From contig CAYRFP010000028.1 in assembly GCA_964423675.1 (NCBI GenBank), positions 1-27,461 of the forward strand: 27,461 nucleotides of DNA, in the 5' to 3' direction. Origin of the DNA: RUG563 sp964423675. Its GTDB lineage: Bacteria > Bacillota > Clostridia > Christensenellales > Aristaeellaceae. The stretch's first letter is position 1, and each line of letters starts with the position of its first letter. Shown piece after piece: positions 15,611-23,276 of the stretch. The notes beneath the pieces are model-generated. The model worked only from the letters and a program-made list of their open reading frames with translations, searched no databases and was not told where the DNA came from. Position numbers and translations under genes: made by a program.

Positions 15611-15646
15611 GGCCGTCCCCTCTAATGTGGGGGGACGGCCTTTTTT
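15611..15646 (+). terminator. Terminator after rpsU
   Basis: GGCCGTCCCC (15611-15620) pairs perfectly with GGGGACGGCC (15631-15640), followed by six T residues. Confidence 0.95.
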
Positions 15647-15683
15647 GTGTTGCTGTCAGACAGCATTCGTTCTTTCATGCTCG

Positions 15684-16286
15684 TTATTTCAGTTCCTGCA
15701 TCCGCCGCTTCAGTACATCCGGGGCGGCGACGGAATAGCCAAAGAACCCCAGCGCCTGTCCCAACGCATAATATACCCCATGGTTATAGGCCACCAGCTT
15801 GGCGCGATTAAAATCAATGCGGCCATTTTCGTCCATCAACGCTTTGCTGACGTGCATTGCAGTAATCTGCCCAAGAAACAAATCATGGCTGCCCAGCGCC
15901 TGCACAGAGGTCACCTTACAGCCCAGGTGCAGGGGGCATTCGCCAATAGCCGGGGCTTGCAGCCCTTCCACGGGCACCGGCGTAAGATGGCAGGCAGCAA
16001 ACTTATCTTCGTTTCGGCCAGAACGCACGCCGCAATAATCCAGCGCCTTCATTTGCTCCTGTCCGCACAGATTGATAACAAACTCGCCGGTTTCCCGAAT
16101 AATATCATAGGAATACCGTTCCCGGCGCACGGAAATGGAGCACATGGGGGGCTCGGAGCACACCGTGCCCACCCAGGCCAGTGTGATAATATTAGGTCTT
16201 TTGCCCGGCCGCTGGCAGCTAACCATCACAGCTGGCACTGGAGCCAGCAGCGTACCAGGCTTCAGCGTTACAAATTCGTTTTTCAT
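15684..16286 (-). CDS. Flavoredoxin-like flavin reductase family protein
   Basis: A 200-residue member of the flavin reductase-like, FMN-binding split-barrel family, close in type to flavoredoxin. Family features are LLAPVPAVMVSC at the N-terminus, then RPNIITLAWVGTVCSEPPMCSISVR, the FMN-binding part with TGEFVINL nearby, and SHDLFLGQITA in the C-terminal half. Such proteins reduce or carry flavin and pass electrons to partner enzymes in anaerobes. Its ATG overlaps the stop of the upstream flavoprotein gene by four bases (ATGA, 16283-16286), strong evidence for a joint redox role. The electron acceptor is unknown. Confidence 0.88.
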   Translation of the reverse strand: MKNEFVTLKPGTLLAPVPAVMVSCQRPGKRPNIITLAWVGTVCSEPPMCSISVRRERYSYDIIRETGEFVINLCGQEQMKALDYCGVRSGRNEDKFAACHLTPVPVEGLQAPAIGECPLHLGCKVTSVQALGSHDLFLGQITAMHVSKALMDENGRIDFNRAKLVAYNHGVYYALGQALGFFGYSVAAPDVLKRRMQELK

Positions 16287-17542
16287 TCCACGCCTCCTCT
16301 GCGCTGCATTTTCAGAGAATTCATTGTGTTTTTGCCCGCATCCCGGCCCGCCAGAATGCCGGATGCAAAGGCAAATTGCAGATTATAGCCCCCGCAATCT
16401 CCGTCCACATTCAGCATTTCTCCGGCGGCATACAGCCCGGAAACTTGACGGGAAGCCATCGTTCGGGGATCAAATCCATCCTCCGCAATTCCCCCCGCCG
16501 TCACCTGCGCATTTTTAAACCCCCGTACGCCAATTAACGGCACAGGAAACGCGCAAAGCTGCCGGGCCAGCGCATCCATGTTCAGCCCGTCCAGCCGCTG
16601 CGCCAGTAGCCGGGGAGCTAGACCGCACAGCAGCCCATCCTTCCCCAGTCTATGTGCCCGCTGGCGCAAAAATGCCTGCATCCGGGGCAGCCCAGCTTCC
16701 GGGCTTTCCGGAGCCACGCGATCATAAATTCTGGGCGTTAATCCCAGCATGGGTGAAAAATCCAGATACAGCACGGGCTTTTTCCTCTGCCTCAGCAAAG
16801 CATCCACATCTCGGCTCAACTGCATGGCGCATACGCCGCTGACCCCGTAGTCCGTAAACAGCACCTCGCCTTGTGCCGCGCTGACCGCCCCTGTTTCATC
16901 GCAAAGCGTCAGCCGAGTCGGCAGCCGAAGCCCAGACAGCCCTTTCACAGCGCCCTTTTCTGCCGTCAATTGTGTTAATGCCGGGCGGGGTTGAATCAGA
17001 GAATGGCCCAGACCCGTCAGCAGCGCGTATGCGGCTCCGTCATGGCCCAGTTTACCCCCGGCCATTCCACCGCAGCAGAGAATCGTCTGCGGGGCAGAAA
17101 ACGTTCCCTGAGGTGTTTGCGCAACAAACAGACGACCCTGCTTTTCCAGGGCTTGCACCGGCGCATCGCAAACCACGGGAATGCCCCTGCATTCCAGAGC
17201 GCGACGCAGGGTATCCAGCACGGCGGCAGCCTGACCACAGGCGGGGTATACCCTTCCCCCGGCTTCCTCCACGGTCACGAGCCCCAGCTGGTGGAAAAAA
17301 TTCAGCACCTTTTCCGTTGGGCATACTTCCAGCACAGCCTTTGCAAAGACTTCTCCGCCATAATAGCGTGGCTCGCCCATGTTGCATAGATTGCATCGGC
17401 CATTCCCGGAGGCCAGGATCTTCCGGCCGATGCGCGGGGCGGCTTCCAACACGGCAACCTTCGCGCCAGCCCCGGATGCGGAAAGCGCGGCGGTCAATCC
17501 CGCCGCGCCCCCACCGATGATGAGTACATCGAACTTGTTCAT
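16283..17542 (-). CDS. HI0933/YhiN-family FAD-dependent oxidoreductase (BaiN-like)
   Basis: A 419-residue flavoprotein of the HI0933 (YhiN) family; BaiN of bile-acid-transforming clostridia is a member, but most have no proven substrate. The N-terminal dinucleotide motif GGGAAGLTAALSASGAG (residues 10-26) and the conserved GRKILASGNGRCNLCN (about 39-54) are intact. The C-terminal signature is AGEMLNVDGDCGGYNLQFAF followed by ASGILAG. ILCCGGMAGGKLGHDGAAY in the middle is another family block. The gene starts five bases after the SH3-protein stop and overlaps the flavin reductase gene by four bases, so all three are probably co-transcribed. The ribosome binding site is weak (GCGGAACG), which suggests translational coupling. 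Calling it a bile-acid enzyme would go beyond the evidence. Confidence 0.92.
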   Translation of the reverse strand: MNKFDVLIIGGGAAGLTAALSASGAGAKVAVLEAAPRIGRKILASGNGRCNLCNMGEPRYYGGEVFAKAVLEVCPTEKVLNFFHQLGLVTVEEAGGRVYPACGQAAAVLDTLRRALECRGIPVVCDAPVQALEKQGRLFVAQTPQGTFSAPQTILCCGGMAGGKLGHDGAAYALLTGLGHSLIQPRPALTQLTAEKGAVKGLSGLRLPTRLTLCDETGAVSAAQGEVLFTDYGVSGVCAMQLSRDVDALLRQRKKPVLYLDFSPMLGLTPRIYDRVAPESPEAGLPRMQAFLRQRAHRLGKDGLLCGLAPRLLAQRLDGLNMDALARQLCAFPVPLIGVRGFKNAQVTAGGIAEDGFDPRTMASRQVSGLYAAGEMLNVDGDCGGYNLQFAFASGILAGRDAGKNTMNSLKMQRRGGVE

Positions 17543-17547
17543 TTTTG

Positions 17548-20500
17548 TTATTTCGTTCCGCTCTTGGAATGTTCGTAGGCATACTGGATTGCTTCCTGAT
17601 GGCCAAAGTATCCGTTCGCGCTGCTGGCCGTATCCACCTTGTTGGAATTATGAGTACGGCTATTTTTGAAGTGAACGCAGAACTGGCCATTGAAGTCGTT
17701 ATCCGGAATCTTATCGCCCTTGAAGTTATGGGGGATACCATAGAGAGACGCGCAGAAGGTGCGTCCGCCCACCGTGACCCACAGGGGACGACGGCGCCAG
17801 GATTGCAGATCCTTTTCATAGTCCGAGATTTCCTGCGGATCGCTGACGCCAAAGATCTGGCAGTACACCGCTGTATCCGCCGTGGTCAGGGGCTCACAGT
17901 CGGCGTGGTTATCGCCATAGAGCCGCTGAGCCTTGAAGGACAGGCCGGTATACACATCGGTAATCACCGCCACGGTACCCGCCCGCCAGATCGACTGAAT
18001 ATCTCCGGTATACCAATCCACGATCTCCACCGGATACAGCGTGGCATCCGTAGAGGATCCGCTGCTGCCGCCGGAAGGAATGGTGCCAAACAGGGCGTGC
18101 TGGGTGTTTTCATCGGCAATGCCCGTCACGCTCAGCGAATTCTGCCGCTGGAAGTTCATCACGGCGTTTTCCGTGTTGGTGTCATACAAGCCGGTCACAT
18201 CGCTGTTGCTGAACAGATAACCCTTTTCCAGTAGCTTCTTTTGCAGGTTGGTCACAGCCTCGCCGGTGGAATTCTTCTTCAGCACGGTGTAGGAAGCGGT
18301 CTTATCGCCATCGGGGTTTCCGGTCTGCTGGTAGGCCGTTTTTTCCGCCGTGGTCAGCACCCGCACGAAATCCCCGCGCATCCAGCCGCTCACGCCGTTA
18401 TAGCGCACGTTGTACCAGTAATAGTTGTTGCCCGTTGTGGGAGCCACATAATTGCCCAGATAGGTCATTTCCGTTCCAGCCTTGCTGACCTTAATCAGCG
18501 ATTTTCCGCTCATGGAGGCACTGGCGCGAATGTTCACGCTCTTGTCCGTGGTCAGCGCCAGGTCACTCAGGTTGCTGGCATCCGGCGCGGTCGGCGGCGT
18601 AGGCGAAGGCGTGGCGTTCTGGTTCAGATAATCGTAGTATTCTGCATTGGTCAGCACCCGGGCGTAATCGCCATGCACATAGCCGTAGCTGGAGCCCAGC
18701 TTCACTTCGTACCAGGTTACCGTGCCAACGATCTTCTTGCTGTAGAATTCGGTCACAGTGCCAATGCTCAGCTGACCCAGGCTGGCCGCCTGCTTGCTGG
18801 GTGTCTTACGGACATACAGCTTATCGGCCACCGTGCGGATAAAGCTGCTGTTGCCAGGAGGCGGCGTGGCCGGGCCGGGAGTCGGGGTGGGGCACACACC
18901 GGTGCTCCGATAGATTTCCAGCTGCCATTGCGCGATTTCAAACACGCAGTCGCCCCGCAGATAACCGCGGGTGCCGTCCGAAAGAATCACAGGATACCAG
19001 GTATATACGCCGTTGCGGATGGACGAGCCGGTTACCGTAACAACCGTGCCCTTGTCCTTCACCTGGCCCGCCGTTCCAGCGTCCGCCGAGGGCGCCGTGC
19101 GCACCCACACGCCGGATTTGCTGGTGGCAACATATCCGGTAGCCGTGCCAGTCGGCGCAGGAGTCACCGTGATTACATTTCCGTTCGCATCACATTCATA
19201 AACCATGGAACTGAGCAGGTAGCCATAGAGGCCTTCCTTCTCATAATAGACCCGATACCAGACCTGGTTATTCACCGTTTCCGTGCCATAGCTGCGCAGC
19301 ACAAGGCCCTTATCCAGCTGCAGCTGCGATGCGCCCTCTGGCATATTGCGCAGATTCACGCCGCCCATCTTGGTACACACGTAAGAGTTGCCGGAGGGGA
19401 CGCTGGTCGTGCCGGGAATCGGGGTCGGCGTGGTGGTATTGAGCTGCGGCACGCCGTACTGATCGCAGTAGGAATAGCAGTCGCTGCGCACATAGCCGGT
19501 GATGGTGCCCGAGGTCACCTTCACCCAGTAATAGCCGCCGATCTTATCCGTAGGCCCTTCGCTGTAGGCCAGCACCGTGCCAATCCGCAGCTTGTCCGCA
19601 TCCCGGCCAGTCAGGGTGGTGCCATTCGGCGTTTTGCGGATATTCACCTTATCCTTCACCACAAGGATATAGCCCGTGCCGGTATAAGCGGGAGTGGGGC
19701 TGGGCGTAATAGTGGGAGCCGGAGTGGACGGCAGGATGAAATTGCCATTGCGCACATCGTCATCCGTCAGCACCCACAGATACGCTGCCTGCAGATAGCC
19801 GTAGCTGCCCTTATATTCCACATAGTACCAATCATAAATGCTGCTGTTCTGCGCCGTGTAAATCACATTGACGATGGTGCCGGAATTGAGGGTGGTAATA
19901 GAATCGCCGCCAGGAGTCTTGCGCAGGTTCAGGCCGTTAAGCTGAACCATCGCGTAGCCAGTGGAATAGGAAGCGCCGGAAGTAGCCGTAGGCTGCGCTT
20001 CCACGGGCTTAAAGTAATCGCCATGGATATAGCCGGTATAGGTATTGGAAGAGTTGGCCGGGGTGCCGCCGCGAACCTTATACCAGGTCACGCTGCCGCG
20101 CAGCTCCGTGGACAGGATCTCCATCAGCCAGCCGCTGGGCAGCTTGGCCCAGTATCCGCTGTTGGTGCTGGCTTCCTTGCGGAAATACACCTTATCCGCA
20201 GTGGTGCGGCCCCAATTGCCTTCCAGCACGCTGGACGTGGGCTGCACCGTCGGAGCAACGGTGGGGGTGGGCGTGAAAAGGATCAGATTGCCATAAGCAT
20301 CGCAGTAATCCACATAATCCGTACGCACATAGCCAGTCTGCGTTCCGTCGGCAGTGCTCACATAGATAACCCGCAGCCAGTCATAGCCGCCCGCGCGAAT
20401 AGGCGTAGCGGTATAAGGCATGATAATATTTTGGTGGATCAGGTTGTTTTTGTTGATCTGAACGCCGTTGGGCTTATCACGCAGAATCAGCTTATCCGTA

Positions 20501-21528
20501 TTGACCTTCACATATCCCAGCTGGGTTTCCGGCGCCAGGGTAGGCGTAGGCGTCAGAGAAGGCACCTTCTCATTATCCACAGGCGCGTCTGTGGTATAAA
20601 GGCCAGTAGCATCGCAATAAGTGAAGCAATCCTTGCGCACATAGCCAGTCATGCCGTTATAGATAACCCGCACCCAGGTATAGCCTTTTTCAGTGATGGG
20701 CCCCAGGGTATAGGGGAGCACCTTGCCCAGCGGCATCAGATCCTTGTCGTTCAAGGTTTCTCCGCCCGGAGTGGCCCGCAGATACACCTTGTCCTGAGTC
20801 AGCTTCACATAGCCGATCACCGATCCGGTCTCCGGCGCGGTAGTAACAAGGGGATTGCCGTTATAATCGCAATATGCGGCGTCGCTTTCCTTGATATAGC
20901 CGATCATATTGTGATAAGAAACGCGCAGCCAATTCACGCCATTCACCACATAGGGCCCGGCGTAATAGGGCATAACCTGATTCGCAGGAATCAGATCCGA
21001 CGCATTGAGCACTTCTCCTTCCGGCACCACATACAGCGCCTGGCTGCTGCGCAGAGCCTTCACATAGCCGGTGGCGTTCACATCGGGCGTAACGCCGCCC
21101 ACAGGCGTGGGCGAAGGCGTGACCAGGAAGTTGCCTTCCACATCGCAGTACATAAAGCAGTCGCCGCGAATGTAGCCACTATTGCCGTCATAGACAATCA
21201 GGGCCCAATCGTAATTGTCATTATGCACGACCTGATAACAGAAAAAGACCTCACCCAGGCCAATCTGATTCTTTTCATTAAGACTCTTGGCCTTCGTTTC
21301 AGCTGCTTCCCGCAGATTCACGCCGCTTTTTGTGGTGCGGACATAGGTAGCGACAATTGACTCAGCAGCAGACGAGCTGCTTGCGCTGCCAGTCTCCCCC
21401 GTGCCCGCGGCTGTGCCCCCGCCCACTTCCGTGCCTTCGCCCAGCGCAACGCCGGGCAGCAGCGTAAGCAGCATCGCCGCTACCATCACCGCAGAAATCA
21501 TCCGATTCAGAAACCCTGTTTTCTTCAT
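17548..21528 (-). CDS. Giant secreted SH3b-repeat protein with peptidoglycan-binding domain and uncharacterised C-terminal domain
   Basis: A 1326-residue exported protein. The signal peptide has a basic start (MKKTGFLNR), a hydrophobic core and cleavage near GVALGEG. About eleven SH3b-like repeats of 70-95 residues follow (roughly 60-1065), separated by Thr/Pro linkers such as TPTPTVAPTVQPTSS. Many begin YVxxxxDKVxLRxxPxG, and several end GYVRxDCxxYCDxxGN. A PG_binding_1 domain (about 1079-1140, GEAVTNLQKKLLEKGYL) comes next. The last 160 residues form a separate domain with WRRRPLWVTVGG, FNGQFCVHFKNSRTH and a late GHQEAI, similar to a C-terminal domain I recall after SH3b/PG-binding modules in other Clostridia. 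It probably binds and perhaps modifies the cell wall. The ATG at 21528 is preferred to a TTG at 21549, since GGGGTG precedes it. Confidence 0.88.
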   Translation of the reverse strand: MKKTGFLNRMISAVMVAAMLLTLLPGVALGEGTEVGGGTAAGTGETGSASSSSAAESIVATYVRTTKSGVNLREAAETKAKSLNEKNQIGLGEVFFCYQVVHNDNYDWALIVYDGNSGYIRGDCFMYCDVEGNFLVTPSPTPVGGVTPDVNATGYVKALRSSQALYVVPEGEVLNASDLIPANQVMPYYAGPYVVNGVNWLRVSYHNMIGYIKESDAAYCDYNGNPLVTTAPETGSVIGYVKLTQDKVYLRATPGGETLNDKDLMPLGKVLPYTLGPITEKGYTWVRVIYNGMTGYVRKDCFTYCDATGLYTTDAPVDNEKVPSLTPTPTLAPETQLGYVKVNTDKLILRDKPNGVQINKNNLIHQNIIMPYTATPIRAGGYDWLRVIYVSTADGTQTGYVRTDYVDYCDAYGNLILFTPTPTVAPTVQPTSSVLEGNWGRTTADKVYFRKEASTNSGYWAKLPSGWLMEILSTELRGSVTWYKVRGGTPANSSNTYTGYIHGDYFKPVEAQPTATSGASYSTGYAMVQLNGLNLRKTPGGDSITTLNSGTIVNVIYTAQNSSIYDWYYVEYKGSYGYLQAAYLWVLTDDDVRNGNFILPSTPAPTITPSPTPAYTGTGYILVVKDKVNIRKTPNGTTLTGRDADKLRIGTVLAYSEGPTDKIGGYYWVKVTSGTITGYVRSDCYSYCDQYGVPQLNTTTPTPIPGTTSVPSGNSYVCTKMGGVNLRNMPEGASQLQLDKGLVLRSYGTETVNNQVWYRVYYEKEGLYGYLLSSMVYECDANGNVITVTPAPTGTATGYVATSKSGVWVRTAPSADAGTAGQVKDKGTVVTVTGSSIRNGVYTWYPVILSDGTRGYLRGDCVFEIAQWQLEIYRSTGVCPTPTPGPATPPPGNSSFIRTVADKLYVRKTPSKQAASLGQLSIGTVTEFYSKKIVGTVTWYEVKLGSSYGYVHGDYARVLTNAEYYDYLNQNATPSPTPPTAPDASNLSDLALTTDKSVNIRASASMSGKSLIKVSKAGTEMTYLGNYVAPTTGNNYYWYNVRYNGVSGWMRGDFVRVLTTAEKTAYQQTGNPDGDKTASYTVLKKNSTGEAVTNLQKKLLEKGYLFSNSDVTGLYDTNTENAVMNFQRQNSLSVTGIADENTQHALFGTIPSGGSSGSSTDATLYPVEIVDWYTGDIQSIWRAGTVAVITDVYTGLSFKAQRLYGDNHADCEPLTTADTAVYCQIFGVSDPQEISDYEKDLQSWRRRPLWVTVGGRTFCASLYGIPHNFKGDKIPDNDFNGQFCVHFKNSRTHNSNKVDTASSANGYFGHQEAIQYAYEHSKSGTK

Positions 21529-21778
21529 AAGACCTGACACCCCATCCAATCGCGTAATGTGGATTCATTCGCATAGGCGCGCCCCATGCGAGTTATTCGG
21601 TGCACAAATAGAAAGATAGAATCCTTCGCATGCAGTATATTACATTTTTGTTACGAGGTCAAGCATTTTTCTAAAAATGTTACAAAAAGAGCCGCATTTC
21701 CAAAAAACGGCCCATTTCAGCGGTTTTTTACGCATTTGGAGGCCCACAGCAGCCCTGAAAATATTCTTGTTTTTCCCC
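21529..21778. other. Intergenic region between the divergent SH3b and rpsF units
   Basis: No gene is seen. It contains the roughly 100-base leader of the SH3b gene and its promoter, plus an AT-rich stretch. The motif TATTAC-N5-TGTTAC (21638-21654) differs at one of 12 defined positions from the TGTWAH-N5-TGTWAH box of the cell-wall regulator WalR, and lies between the -10 and -35 boxes of the SH3b promoter. Confidence 0.4.
21634..21662 (-). promoter_or_regulatory. SigA-type promoter of the SH3b protein operon
   Basis: On the minus strand TTGACC (21657-21662) and TATACT (21634-21639) are 17 bases apart. The predicted start near 21627 leaves a leader of about 100 bases. With no terminator before 15684, it may drive all three genes. 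Confidence 0.8.
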
Positions 21779-21807
21779 TTGCAATTTCTTCTGTTTTCCT
21801 ATATAAT
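21779..21807 (+). promoter_or_regulatory. SigA-type promoter of rpsF-ssb-rpsR
   Basis: TTGCAA (21779-21784) and a perfect TATAAT (21802-21807) are separated by 17 bases. Confidence 0.87.
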
Positions 21808-21826
21808 ATGGAATTGGCACATCCTT

Positions 21827-21848
21827 GCGTCCTACAAGGATAGGACGC
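21827..21848 (+). promoter_or_regulatory. Leader hairpin of rpsF
   Basis: GCGTCCTA (21827-21834) pairs perfectly with TAGGACGC (21841-21848) around the six-base loop CAAGGA. Overlapping alternatives exist: ATCCTTG with CAAGGAT, and GGAC with GTCC downstream. rpsF leaders in many bacteria bind the S6-S18 protein complex for feedback control; whether this hairpin is that motif needs a covariance-model search. Confidence 0.5.
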
Positions 21849-21874
21849 CATATGTCCATGAGGAGGTGAAAAGA

Positions 21875-22252
21875 ATGAACAAGTATGAAGTGGTGTACAT
21901 CATCGATCCCGCTGTGGAAGAAGAAGCCCGCAAAGAGCTCGTCGCCAAATTCAACACGCTGATCGCCGATAACGGCGGCGTGGTGGACAAGGTGGAAGAG
22001 TGGGGTAAGCGCCGGCTGGCTTATGCCATCGATTATAAGACCGAGGGCTATTACGTGCTGGTGAACTTCCAGGCCGAATCCGAGCTCCCCAAGGAGCTGG
22101 AGCGCAACCTTCAGATTTCCGACAGCGTCATTCGCTACCAGGTGATTAAGCTGCTGGAGCGGAAGGCTGGCGTCAAGCCGCGCCCTGTGCGCGTTGCGCC
22201 CGCTGCCCCCGCCGCTGCTGAAGCGCCCGTGGAAACCCCTGCCGCCGAATAA
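21875..22252 (+). CDS. rpsF: 30S ribosomal protein S6
   Basis: A 125-residue S6, which pairs with S18 on the platform of the small ribosomal subunit. The family sequence is clear: MNKYEVVYIIDPAVEEEARK at the start, VEEWGKRRLAYAIDYKTEGYYVL in the middle and ERNLQISDSVIRYQVIKLL near residue 90. A 25-residue Ala/Pro/Glu-rich tail (AAPAAAEAPVETPAAE) replaces the usual acidic tail. AGGAGGTGA lies before the ATG. It is first in the classic rpsF-ssb-rpsR operon, with a gap of 18 bases to ssb. Confidence 0.98.
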   Translation: MNKYEVVYIIDPAVEEEARKELVAKFNTLIADNGGVVDKVEEWGKRRLAYAIDYKTEGYYVLVNFQAESELPKELERNLQISDSVIRYQVIKLLERKAGVKPRPVRVAPAAPAAAEAPVETPAAE

Positions 22253-22270
22253 TCGGGAGGAGTTAAGAGA

Positions 22271-22717
22271 ATGAACAAGGTTTTTCTGATCGGCAATCTT
22301 ACCCGTGACCCCGAATTGCGCACAACGCCTTCCGGCGTGTCCGTCTGTTCCTTCACCATCGCCGTAAACCGCCGCCGCGCCAACAGCGCCGAGGCGGGGC
22401 AGCCCGAAGCGGATTTCTTCCGTGTTAGTGCCTGGCGGCAGCTGGGGGAAAATTGCTCCAAGTATCTGGCTAAGGGCCGCAAGGTCTCTGTGGTCGGCAC
22501 GGTGTCTGCCTCTGCCTATGTTGGCAATGACGGCCAGGCCCGGGCAAGCTTGGAAGTGCAGGCGGATGATGTGGAATTCCTCACGCCCCGAAGCGAAGCC
22601 GGCGAAATGCCCGCTTATGCCTCGGCCCCTGCCGCGCCCCGCGCAGCCTCTGTGAGCGCTCCTGTGCCCCAGGGCGGCGGCTTTGTGCAGGTGGATGAAG
22701 AAGAATTGCCTTTCTAA
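22271..22717 (+). CDS. ssb: Single-stranded DNA-binding protein
   Basis: A 148-residue SSB that coats single-stranded DNA in replication and repair. The OB-fold begins MNKVFLIGNLTRDPELRTTPSG and continues CSFTIAVNRR, FFRVSAWRQLGENCSKYLAKG and KVSVVGTVSASAY, ending near residue 105. A flexible Ala/Pro linker leads to the acidic protein-docking tip DEEELPF. GGGAGGA precedes the ATG. Its position between S6 and S18 is the usual one in Firmicutes, so this is the main chromosomal SSB rather than a mobile-element copy. Confidence 0.97.
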   Translation: MNKVFLIGNLTRDPELRTTPSGVSVCSFTIAVNRRRANSAEAGQPEADFFRVSAWRQLGENCSKYLAKGRKVSVVGTVSASAYVGNDGQARASLEVQADDVEFLTPRSEAGEMPAYASAPAAPRAASVSAPVPQGGGFVQVDEEELPF

Positions 22718-22756
22718 GCCCTAAAAACGGAAATCATTAAAAGGAGGGAAACACTC

Positions 22757-23011
22757 ATGTCTGAGGATCGTGGCGAAAAGCGTCCGCGTCCGCGCGGAAA
22801 GCGCCCCCGTCGTAAGGTGTGCGATTTTTGCGTGAACAAGATCGAATATATTGACTATAAAGACGTTAACCGTCTGCGCCGTTCCATCAACGAGCGCGGC
22901 AAGATTCTGCCCCGCCGGATGACTGGCAACTGCGCCAAGCATCAGCGTCAGCTGTCTGAGGCCATCAAGCGCGCCCGTGCCATCGCGCTGCTGCCCTACA
23001 CGGTTGATTAA
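22757..23011 (+). CDS. rpsR: 30S ribosomal protein S18, zinc-binding type
   Basis: An 84-residue S18 that binds 16S rRNA together with S6. The zinc-ribbon residues are present: Cys22 and Cys25 in KVCDFC, and Cys59 with His62 in TGNCAKH. This marks the C+ form; many bacteria carry a zinc-free version. The conserved IDYKDVNRLRRSINERGKI and ARAIALLPYT are intact. AAGGAGGG precedes the ATG. It is the last gene of the operon, followed by a strong terminator. Confidence 0.98.
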   Translation: MSEDRGEKRPRPRGKRPRRKVCDFCVNKIEYIDYKDVNRLRRSINERGKILPRRMTGNCAKHQRQLSEAIKRARAIALLPYTVD

Positions 23012-23039
23012 TCGCATCAAACGCTCCAGATAGCGTTGC

Positions 23040-23073
23040 CGTCAGGCCTGGTTTCCCAGGTCTGGCGTTTTTT
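23040..23073 (+). terminator. Terminator after rpsR
   Basis: CGTCAGGCCTGG (23040-23051) pairs with CCAGGTCTGGCG (23056-23067) using G-U pairs, then six T residues. A smaller hairpin, AACGCT (23020-23025) with AGCGTT (23032-23037), stands just before it. Confidence 0.9.
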
Positions 23074-23199
23074 GTTGCGCGTTTTCCTCAATTGTCGGAT
23101 GGTCGTAAAATGTGCGCAGCAGATGAACGATTGCAAGGCACAGGCAGAAGCGATTGTAAAATTTGAATTGATTTGTGATGGATATCGAGACCCATGCGG

Positions 23200-23228
23200 T
23201 AGATTTCTCCGTGCTTTTCTGATATACT
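23200..23228 (+). promoter_or_regulatory. Possible promoter of the acetyltransferase gene
   Basis: TATACT (23223-23228) has TAGATT (23200-23205) 17 bases upstream. The -10 is good, the -35 poor. It follows an AT-rich gene-free stretch after the rpsR terminator. Confidence 0.45.
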
Positions 23229-23276
23229 TTTTCAGCGAGGGCGCAGAAAAAATGAAATTCGCAGGGAGAAACGGAA

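Noticed and set aside
18241..21360. A 1039-codon open frame antisense to the SH3b protein gene
   Set aside because: It is a shadow of the real gene's codon bias and repeats. The product is a low-complexity His/Arg/Ile/Ala string with no ribosome binding site and no family resemblance, whereas the minus strand encodes clear SH3b repeats.
17548..21528. Nucleotide-level repeats in the SH3b gene as a CRISPR-like or minisatellite array
   Set aside because: The periodicity is protein-level, with divergent nucleotide sequence and varied spacing; it is explained by repeated SH3b domains and Thr/Pro linkers.
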